NCBI GenBank assembly: GCA_041946755.1
Contig: JBHGBB010000008.1
Location: 1 to 39,206, forward strand
From: JBHGBB01 sp041946755
GTDB lineage: Bacteria; UBP4; UBA4092; JAOAEQ01
Length of the DNA: 39,206 bases
Reading direction: 5' to 3'
Shown piece after piece: positions 24,201-31,139 of the stretch. The stretch's first letter is position 1; each line of letters starts with the position of its first letter. The notes under the pieces are model-generated. The model worked only from the letters and a program-made list of their open reading frames with translations. It was not told the DNA's origin and ran no database searches. The position numbers were made by a program, and so were the translations under genes.

Positions 24201-24814
24201 AAATAATCAATATATCCATCACCATCATTATCATATTGGGAAAAGTCATGGGTGGCATCCAAAGTGGTGAGCGCTTCTTTTATTATTTCTGTCGGAGCTA
24301 AATAAATGTTATCGCCATAATATGAACGATTATGCGCCGCACGATACCAATCAAATACCACTCCTTGAATCGTTAACATTCCATAAGAAGACCTTAGATA
24401 ATAATTTTTTAAACTATCATAAGGATACATGGTTGAACTTCCATCACCAAGCGTTTGTAGATATATTGCTGAAGAATCAACGGTATGAAGGTAATCCGGG
24501 AATTCTATCAGGAGAATAAAAGTTTTCTGAATACCTTTTGCGCCAAGATTGACTCCACTAGGTGGAGTCAAAAAGGTATTTAAGGTTTGCTCTTTATCAC
24601 CACGGAACTGATTTAGCTTTTTCTGTAATAATCCGGGGGCTATTTTATTATTGCCAAGATGCTTGGCTAATGCCACCCGTTCTTTTAACTTTCCCTCTTT
24701 AGCTAATTGTTCCAGTTCGCCTTTTCGCGGTGGTTCCAAGGCCATAACTACGCTTGAATATATCAGCATCAGCCCTAAAACCAAACCAAGACTATTCATC
24801 CTAATTTTAAACAT
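21266..24814 (-). CDS. Secreted M6-like metalloprotease with 14-repeat LVIVD propeller (paralogue)
   Basis: 1182 residues; start at 24814 behind AGGGGA, with MNSLGLVLGL five codons later as an alternative. The signal peptide ends near VVMA. The layout matches the downstream paralogue: prodomain-like LKERVALAKHLGNNKIAPGLLQKKL, M6-like peptidase with HETGH at 262-266 and ALGLPDYYDY, a CNA-B-like domain near 483-570, and 14 LVIVD repeats (about 578-1168). It has no PKD domain and passes directly to the tail ATKVDDRLWMLY. The pair must come from a gene duplication, after which one copy gained or lost PKD. A promoter lies about 100 bp upstream, so both may be transcribed from it. Confidence 0.9.
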   Translation of the reverse strand: MFKIRMNSLGLVLGLMLIYSSVVMALEPPRKGELEQLAKEGKLKERVALAKHLGNNKIAPGLLQKKLNQFRGDKEQTLNTFLTPPSGVNLGAKGIQKTFILLIEFPDYLHTVDSSAIYLQTLGDGSSTMYPYDSLKNYYLRSSYGMLTIQGVVFDWYRAAHNRSYYGDNIYLAPTEIIKEALTTLDATHDFSQYDNDGDGYIDYFMVFWTGPDTGWMTLWWGFNSYFNDNSFWLDGRLLTNFSWQWESNPVGSGFDPNTPIHETGHALGLPDYYDYDNTQGPDGGIGDFDMMDSSYYDHNAFSKWILDWITPTVINAPGTDTTIILRNSAQNKDCVAIMPGMSFGYPFTEFYLVQNRSPIGNDADISPRGRGLAIWHVDATLWNNIDFRYNNSNTDHKLLRLMEADGLEEIEKYNTYCDPGDFYGTDTITTYDTYVLGTIFSTYSFPSSCDYTGATTGIIVSDISSTGTVMNARFRLMTPSSYQHQLSGYTLDTGGNPVKNIPMQLTGRTSRLENSTISGNYIFDYLAYGTYTVAPNRNGYRFIPTERTVSSLSGNTSNINFVRKYGLESDKIKLCSRSGGSYYGVAIQGNYAYVAEGGGLSILQISNNTSFQLIYQIPLEDVARKVTVSGNYVYVGDNYGGFYIIDISNPTAAHTVGQIYIDQGIYSGMATDIAISGNYAYVLNERFGLKVIDINDPTDPYEVGHYIAPNWCYGIKVVGNYAYLACFYQGLFILDISNPATPKGVGQCLDMYNARDVAISGKYAYVADEYYGLVVVDIDDPLHPYAVGTSGTSWELGLNVTVSGSYAYLADEYYGLQVIDISDPNNLMVITSVESPGFATGLAKSGNYLYMTNDYAGINVLDVSVPSSPSKKGNLNPPGIAYNAAISGNYAYVAGYRSGLRIYDISDPDYAHEISRYTTTYYIGMNPEVMDVAVKNQYAYVANALEGIAVLNISNPATPFKVGEQPWTYGIPYGIYLRDTCLFIAQGNDGLGIMNISDPTNPHYMVETTLISGRAYGVTAAGNYAYLATGTDGLRIYNISNISNPVSVGHYSSPTTVWYVAVSGNYAYLAGGTTGLIILDISTPSNPVEISRFTPAGNVYGVKVVGEKAYLAADTAGLRIIDISNPAAPTEVAYYDNPDSAWGVAVDGFTVVELNENGGVWFFQYPIGGATKVDDRLWMLY

Positions 24815-24913
24815 AAAAATATCCCCTATATAAAATGATGAAATGATTGTTTTTTGTGTGAACGGTAAGAAATTCCCCTTAAATCTTAAACCTTACTTCT
24901 CTAAGGTATATTT

Positions 24914-24942
24914 ATCATAAGAGAAATCAGAATATTTAGCAA
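24914..24942 (-). promoter_or_regulatory. Promoter for the M6 protease pair
   Basis: Minus strand: TTGCTA (24942-24937), a 17-bp spacer, TATGAT (24919-24914). A start near 24907 leaves a leader of about 90 nt before the ATG at 24814. Confidence 0.55.
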
Positions 24943-25068
24943 GTAAAAATGTACAATATTATGTATTTAGTATTCTAATTTTATACTTTACAAACACCTG
25001 CATATTACGGTATATTTATTTCCTTAATTTCATATTACGACTTACCTAATAACATCATATTATTTCGT

Positions 25069-25157
25069 GCCGGAGTGGCGGAACTGGCAGACGCAAGGGA
25101 CTTAAAATCCCTCGATTGGCAACGATCGTACCGGTTCAATTCCGGTCTCCGGCACCA
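25069..25157 (+). tRNA. tRNA-Leu (anticodon UAA)
   Basis: 89-nt class II tRNA: acceptor GCCGGAG/CTCCGGC, D-arm with TGGCAGACGC, anticodon stem AGGGA/TCCCT with loop CTTAAAA, a long variable arm (CGATTGGCAACGATCG), T-arm ACCGG TTCAATT CCGGT, discriminator A, encoded CCA. It reads UUA. Confidence 0.97.
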
Positions 25158-25370
25158 TGCCTTTCTAACCATAATAGGATCATCGTTTTGCTTAATATTA
25201 TTCATCCGGCCACTGAATATACTCGGCCAATTTTCATCCTATTTTAAATAATGTAAGCAATGGTATGACAAGAAATTATTACACTTACAATGGTGACATT
25301 CTGATTGAAAAAATCCGCATAAATAGAATCAATCTTAGGGAAGATATCGATATTTCTTCAATAAAAAATA

Positions 25371-26357
25371 CTATTTGTTATTTCTTAAATTATTTAAAAA
25401 AGCATCAGTTTCTTTTTTAGTCGGAAGAGCGGGAATAGCACCCGGTTTGGTAGTGGTTAATGCACCGACAGCGTTCGCTCGATCAAGAATATCCGATATT
25501 TCATCCGGTGTTAATGTATCCAGGTTGATTTGAGTCGGCTGGGTTTCTAATAATCCAACTAAAACTGCTGCGACAAAACCATCGCCGGCACCGGTAGTTT
25601 CTACCACCGGAACCGATAGCCCGCCAAAATATTTATGAATCCGGCCATTATTAAAATAACAGCCTTTCTCACCGCGCGAGATAATAATCCATTTAACGCC
25701 ATAGGCGAATATTTTCTGGCATCCTGCATCAAAATCTTTCGTTCCGGTAATTAATTCCCATTCTTCTTCACTCAACTTAACAATATCGGCAAAATGAAAT
25801 CCTTCTCGAATTTGTTCTCGGGAAGCTTCTGGAGAAGGCCAAAGTGATAACCGTAAATTGGGGTCGTAGGAAGTAACCAAACCATATTTTTTTGCTAGCC
25901 GTAACGCAGCAAACGTCGTTTTTCGGGGTAAGGGATCGATCATACTGATAGAACCATAATGGAATATTTTAGCGGTCTGGAAATAGGTTTTATTTAAATC
26001 CTCGGGTGATAAAAACATATCCGCTCCAGGATTACGATAGAACAGCATATCTTTATTTCCATCACTCCTGACTCCGACAAATACCAAAGTGGTTCTTGCG
26101 GTAGGCTCAAACTTGAGGAAGGTAACATCCACTCCATTCTCTGATAGTACCTGCGCAAGATAATGCCCGAACGCATCTTCGCCTACTTTTCCAACAAATC
26201 CAGAAGTATGCCCTAGTTTCGCCACACCAACGGCAACGTTTGCTGGCGCTCCCCCAGGAGCTTTAACGAATCCTGGTGCATTGCCAATTGTAACATCGGC
26301 AGTGGTAGCGACAAAATCTATTAAGAGTTCTCCAAGACAAAGTATTTCGACTGGCAT
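25371..26357 (-). CDS. PfkB-family carbohydrate kinase (fructokinase-like)
   Basis: 328 residues, typical for ribokinase/PfkB sugar kinases. The N-terminal substrate signature GGAPANVAVGVAKLG and the C-terminal signature ETTGAGDGFVAAVL, with the catalytic base Asp259, are intact. LGELLIDFV at the start and SYDPNLRLSLW in the middle are typical of fructokinases. It would phosphorylate a sugar, probably fructose or a related ketose or hexose, in the cytoplasm using ATP. It is the downstream neighbour of a secreted GH42-like protein and lies at the end of the carbohydrate region, so it probably handles sugars released there. The exact substrate cannot be read from sequence. No strong ribosome-binding site is seen. 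Confidence 0.88.
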   Translation of the reverse strand: MPVEILCLGELLIDFVATTADVTIGNAPGFVKAPGGAPANVAVGVAKLGHTSGFVGKVGEDAFGHYLAQVLSENGVDVTFLKFEPTARTTLVFVGVRSDGNKDMLFYRNPGADMFLSPEDLNKTYFQTAKIFHYGSISMIDPLPRKTTFAALRLAKKYGLVTSYDPNLRLSLWPSPEASREQIREGFHFADIVKLSEEEWELITGTKDFDAGCQKIFAYGVKWIIISRGEKGCYFNNGRIHKYFGGLSVPVVETTGAGDGFVAAVLVGLLETQPTQINLDTLTPDEISDILDRANAVGALTTTKPGAIPALPTKKETDAFLNNLRNNK

Positions 26358-26426
26358 AGGATTAAATCAGAAGTTATCAGGAGTAAGTTATTTGATCAAC
26401 AACTTACCACTGGTAACCAATATAGT

Positions 26427-28937
26427 TTATTTATATAATTCCCAGGCATCGATAGCCGCATAGGTTAGATTCGCTTTCAATTCCAGATCATCAAACCACA
26501 CCGTTCCGGTTCCGGAACCATACATATAAAATAGACATACTAACGTAAATTGGGTGGCATCCTCGGCATTCATCGGATAATATATCTGGGTCCATCCGGT
26601 ACCCCAGCCTAGACTATTCCACCCGAATCCTGGACCCAGCCAATACGGAGTACCATTCGATTTCCATTCGAGCATACAGGTACCCGATCCGGAATTCGTT
26701 CGATTCGTTGAAGGAGATAGCATCCAGACACTCCCTAAGTATTCCCGCGATGGAACGATGCCATCAACCGACTGCCAGACGCTTGCCGAACCGGAAGCCC
26801 CGGCTATTTTTAAACTAAACGCGCCTGAGTGTTTATTCCCCGTATCAATACTTACCACTGGACTTCCTGACCACGCGGCTTGCGAGTAATCGAGTAAAGT
26901 ACCGGTTTCGAAAGAAGGATTGCTAATCAAATTCGCCGTAGTTCGGAAATCAAGCAAATCTGTAACCAGCCGCCCGCCACTAGCAGTATAGTTGGCTAAT
27001 TTTATTTGCGCACTACTATCCGCTACAAATACCGGTTGGCCGGAGGGAACATAGAGATACGGGTAATGATTGATACTATCAAGCGAATATAACACATCCC
27101 ATGGCTTATCTAAATGATAGAGCATTAATCCAGCCCAGAATCCTTTATCCAGGTTATTGATATCTTGCGGCGAAACATATACCGCGATATTCGATGGCGC
27201 TGGCCGAGTTCCCCAACTATTATCCCGGTTAAACTGGGCTATACTGGTGGTAAATGCATTATATTTCGCACCGCCAATTTCGCCACTACCATATTGAAAT
27301 TGGCAGCCGGAAATATACGGTAAACTCTCGGTAAGGTACTCGGCGACACTATATGCTGGAGTGCTAATATCAGAGGTAAATTCTTTCATCGCAATCACCG
27401 GTTTCCCTTGATTCCATAGATGGGCAATTCCATTGGCATAGAGTGTAGCAAGGTTACCTTCCTTTCGGGCTCCAAAACCCCAAGGATAATAAATGGGGAA
27501 ATCAGTAATATCGTTATAGTCATAGATGGGAGAACCATACCGCTCAAAAGCTCCGAAATCCGGGTCGAAGGTTCCTGTTACCAAAAGGTCAGTATGATCT
27601 TTTATTGCATCTACGGTAACTTTTAGGTATTCCCGGATATACCACCGGCGGTAAAGCAGCCAACTGCGCCAATGGTCTAGATTTCGCGCGGTATCGATAT
27701 CCCAGGGCGCATATACCGAACTTAACGTTGAGAAACCCAACCGGCTGATATTGGTACTGTTGAGTGAAAGATATAACCGATAACTATCTTCAGCATAATT
27801 CCCATACGGTACCCAGGTTTGCAGCCCTTCACCTTTTGGATGCGGATAAAGTGTAGTAAACATGGGATGTACTTCTCCATCCGGCATATGAAAGAAATCA
27901 TAAGCACTAATAGAAAATCCGATTATTGGCGCGTGGAAATACCCACTTAATGCAGCAACGGCACTTTCAAGCTTACCTGTATGAAATGCACGAGTTGCTG
28001 GATTCATAATATCCGGATAATTATGGACATATTGATAGGGATAACTAGTATACGTCGAATAATCCGGAGAGAGTTTCATATTGCAAGTCTCATTCGAACC
28101 TAACCAGGACCATAGACTACCATAATTGAGTTCGATAATCACCGGCATATTCTGGTTTTTACAGGCATTAAGAAAATTTAGCAGACTACTATTACCAATA
28201 ACACTATTATAATCTATCGGAATATAGATCACATTGAATCCATCGGTTTTATATCTCAGTACATCCGATTCACTGCCACCACTTACCGTTAGTATTACCG
28301 GATTAAATAATACACTATTCAATGCGAACGCTGGTTTACCGTTGGGATACGCGGTCAATGATAGACTAAATTGGATAGTTGATGAACTACTCGACGATGT
28401 CTCGGTTAAAATCAAATCGTCATACCAGACAGCCCCGGTCGCACCAGAACCGAATAAACCATAATCCAGGATAGCGGTTATGATGGTATCGGTAGCACCG
28501 GTGTTAAATAGAACGGTCACCTGCGTCCAGGTAGTTGCATTCGCTACGGTAGATGAGAAGATATCTTGGATAACGGAAGTATCACTTGGTCCAGTTTTGA
28601 TCTCCAATCCGGTTTTCCCACTGGCAGGACTATATCCTTGGGTTAATGCCCAGCCGGTATACTGATAAGCAGTATTCGGATGCACCGAAAATAACTGCCA
28701 GACGGTAGCAGTTCCTCCACTACTACTCTGGATTTTCAATGATTGACTACCCGTTTTGGATTGACTACTATCGATGGAAAAAGAACCGGTACCGGTCCAC
28801 CATGCTTGTGTATAAGCATTCAAGGTCGTATCTTCAAACGACGGATTCACCAAATAGTTCGCCTGCACAAAACTTGCAAAAAGCCAGATATAGCCAAGAA
28901 CCAGATACCACTTGTTGCTCTTAATATATGATGGCAT
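26427..28937 (-). CDS. Secreted GH42-like glycosidase flanked by two carbohydrate-binding-type domains
   Basis: 836 residues. Signal peptide 1-26 (WYLVLGYIWLFASFVQA). A CBM4/9-type jelly-roll follows at once (about 27-180: NPSFEDTTL..., WYDDLILTE). The middle (about 195-560) reads like a clan GH-A TIM barrel. After it, a Rossmann-like segment (SNIAVYVSPQD..., TASGGRLVTD) recalls the second domain of GH42 beta-galactosidases. A second CBM-type domain (about 670-825: NPSFETGTL..., WFDDLELKA) ends the protein before DAWELYK. MKEFTSD (Glu519) could supply the nucleophile. The region where GH42 has the Asn-Glu acid/base reads GFSISAYDFF (near residue 340), with no Glu at that place. It may be catalytically atypical or a different GH-A family. 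Confidence 0.6.
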   Translation of the reverse strand: MPSYIKSNKWYLVLGYIWLFASFVQANYLVNPSFEDTTLNAYTQAWWTGTGSFSIDSSQSKTGSQSLKIQSSSGGTATVWQLFSVHPNTAYQYTGWALTQGYSPASGKTGLEIKTGPSDTSVIQDIFSSTVANATTWTQVTVLFNTGATDTIITAILDYGLFGSGATGAVWYDDLILTETSSSSSSTIQFSLSLTAYPNGKPAFALNSVLFNPVILTVSGGSESDVLRYKTDGFNVIYIPIDYNSVIGNSSLLNFLNACKNQNMPVIIELNYGSLWSWLGSNETCNMKLSPDYSTYTSYPYQYVHNYPDIMNPATRAFHTGKLESAVAALSGYFHAPIIGFSISAYDFFHMPDGEVHPMFTTLYPHPKGEGLQTWVPYGNYAEDSYRLYLSLNSTNISRLGFSTLSSVYAPWDIDTARNLDHWRSWLLYRRWYIREYLKVTVDAIKDHTDLLVTGTFDPDFGAFERYGSPIYDYNDITDFPIYYPWGFGARKEGNLATLYANGIAHLWNQGKPVIAMKEFTSDISTPAYSVAEYLTESLPYISGCQFQYGSGEIGGAKYNAFTTSIAQFNRDNSWGTRPAPSNIAVYVSPQDINNLDKGFWAGLMLYHLDKPWDVLYSLDSINHYPYLYVPSGQPVFVADSSAQIKLANYTASGGRLVTDLLDFRTTANLISNPSFETGTLLDYSQAAWSGSPVVSIDTGNKHSGAFSLKIAGASGSASVWQSVDGIVPSREYLGSVWMLSPSTNRTNSGSGTCMLEWKSNGTPYWLGPGFGWNSLGWGTGWTQIYYPMNAEDATQFTLVCLFYMYGSGTGTVWFDDLELKANLTYAAIDAWELYK

Positions 28938-29706
28938 TTATTTCTCTCTTTTATTATAAACCTGGGGGGTGATTCTGATTTATTTGAGTTAAGTTACGTT
29001 CGGTTTTGATCTTTGCGTTTTGTCCCTAAATTTTAGCTACCGGTTTCTTGAGTGACCTCGATGCATCCCGAATGGTCTCGGGATATCCTGATACCTTTCT
29101 GTCTATCTATACTTATATTCTAGAGACGCACGCGGTTATTTTATCTATGTTACGATGCTATCGATACCTTATGTATATATTCTATCTTAAAAATCAGATT
29201 GTCAGTCTGACAATTTGATTTCGGTATCGGTTACTTCAGGTATATTCACGCTAAGCATAATGAATCCAATATTTTTTCCTTTTGGAAAAAGATACTTCAC
29301 TACCGCTATGCCTGCACGCTATTTCAAGCCTATATCGCTCGATATCGCTTATTAATCTGTTCTACTCTAGCACCAAATCGGTATCACCTTGAGAGATATC
29401 CGGTACCGGTCTCCGATTATTCCTTATATAACACCTACATTCTTAACGCTTAATTGTGGAGTGAGGAGCAAGTAATAATCCACTGCTTGCTCCCTACTCC
29501 GGTACGAGCGTGTGCCTGAAACCGGATAACCACTATATAATATCCTGCGTTGGATGCAGAACCCGCCTTGGTCTCATTCGGAATCAGGCATACCGCCTCA
29601 ATCCCAAGGTTGATCGGATACCTATAAACTATAAAAAAGCTGTTTCGAGATTAATTCCCGCACGCTTAATATAGTCTGGCTTAATGGATTTCCATGTTGC
29701 GATCGA
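28938..29706. other. 769-bp non-coding region with inverted repeats
   Basis: No convincing ORF on either strand. A palindrome with arms ATTGTCAG/CTGACAAT and one central base lies at 29198-29214, extended imperfectly to 29192-29220. A 17-nt imperfect inverted repeat (14 matches; GGAGCAAG core) spans 29458-29500, and ATCCCGA/TCGGGAT lies near 29065. TTTTTCC-tttt-GGAAAAA near 29276 could be a terminator-like hairpin. The leader of the GH42-like gene starts at its left end. Confidence 0.6.
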
Positions 29707-30945
29707 TTAAGCATACTGTTCTGCTAAATCCATCGCAATATCCACCCATTCCCAAATTCGGTTAGGTTCATGGCGGCAAGTACTAACCGAATTATTTACC
29801 AGCTCTACGATACAACCCTGGGTTTTTTTAAGCACATCTTGCAAATCGACTCGGACAGCATCCGGGTCCCAAACCGTTTCCGATAAATGATTTCCGGTTG
29901 GTTTAAATGAATAAATATATTGGTTTTGCAACTCAACCGCAGCTTTTTCTCGATCTACCCACTGACTCATCGAGACTCTTCTTAACCGTGGAATTTTCTT
30001 AACATACTGCATCTTATGATGCAATGGTTCACAACATCCATAACAGTTTAATCCAAACTGCGATAAATATTGCCGTTCATACTGTAACGCAAATTCTTCG
30101 TGCATCATTGGTGAAACATCAGCGAACACCTGACTCGTAGCAAATCCCCACATATCTATTGGCCGGACTCGCTCAGGATTATAATCTTTCTGGGGAAGCT
30201 CTTCGATAAATCCCAATCCACCGGAACCGATTTCATTACTGTTATTATTTAATCTCAGGACATGATGATTTTCGAGTTGCGCTAGCCGATTCAGCCATGC
30301 CGTAGTCATCCGGGCCATAACCTCATGCACCCATTGCGGCCGTTCGATTATATCTATATATACTTGCTCGATACCCCGCATCATACTAAACCAATCTATG
30401 AAAGATGCTATCGGATGACTACATCCAAAACTTACTGGAGTGAGGATATCTCCGAAAATATCTCTGACCTGCTGATAATTTCGTTCCGTAGCATCCCAGT
30501 CAACTTTAATTTCGGGAGTTTTAATCAATTCGATATCCGCTTCAGTTTGTATGACCGGCTGGTAATGTACTGCTCCGGTATTTTGGTCCGGAGCGACGGT
30601 TTCTATCGGCACGCCGAATCCGGTATCATGAATAACCGTTGGATATTCGATAATCGGTTCAACGACCCGATCATCTTTAAGATATTCGGCTTGATATAAT
30701 CGACGGCGGAGTTGTTTTTCATAGTCCCGGGAGAAAGTATCTGTGGTGGCTAAGCTTTCCTCCGGCAATACTTCCTGCCAACAGAATTCTTCCATATGAA
30801 ATAGCACCATCGGCCGGACTCGTTCCAAACGATTATGCCGAGTCCACATCGCAGCTTTTTCTTTCTGCTCGGAACGATTACCGATTTCAGCCAACCTTCT
30901 TGCCAGGTCTCTTAATATGTTTATATCCGGTTGTGATATCATCAT
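29707..30945 (-). CDS. UroD/corrinoid methyltransferase-family protein
   Basis: 412 residues. The C-terminal two thirds follow the uroporphyrinogen-decarboxylase fold shared with MtaA/MtbA-type methyltransferases: VSFGCSHPIASFIDWFSMMRGIEQVYIDI, DVSPMMHEEFALQYERQYL, GLNCYGCCEPLHHKM. True UroD enzymes are about 350 residues and start differently, and no haem-synthesis gene is near, so a methyl-transfer or unknown role is more likely. The GCCEPLH segment gives His and Cys ligands that could hold zinc. It lies among glycosidase genes, a context seen for many members of this family in polysaccharide-degrading bacteria, where its job is not established. Its start has two adjacent ATGs; either is possible. 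Confidence 0.75.
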   Translation of the reverse strand: MMISQPDINILRDLARRLAEIGNRSEQKEKAAMWTRHNRLERVRPMVLFHMEEFCWQEVLPEESLATTDTFSRDYEKQLRRRLYQAEYLKDDRVVEPIIEYPTVIHDTGFGVPIETVAPDQNTGAVHYQPVIQTEADIELIKTPEIKVDWDATERNYQQVRDIFGDILTPVSFGCSHPIASFIDWFSMMRGIEQVYIDIIERPQWVHEVMARMTTAWLNRLAQLENHHVLRLNNNSNEIGSGGLGFIEELPQKDYNPERVRPIDMWGFATSQVFADVSPMMHEEFALQYERQYLSQFGLNCYGCCEPLHHKMQYVKKIPRLRRVSMSQWVDREKAAVELQNQYIYSFKPTGNHLSETVWDPDAVRVDLQDVLKKTQGCIVELVNNSVSTCRHEPNRIWEWVDIAMDLAEQYA

Positions 30946-31139
30946 GGTCGATTCGCTGTATGGCCTTTAACTAATTTGCAAGTAAACAGGAAAGGGAATT
31001 GAACTATTTACTTCCCTTTCCTTTGCGAGAATAACAATGTCTGGAATACCAATCAAATCAACGGATGAAATACTCGGTTACTTGGTATCCAGAGCAACAT
31101 AGATTATTAAAATGTAACGAAATACTGTTTATAACCTCA

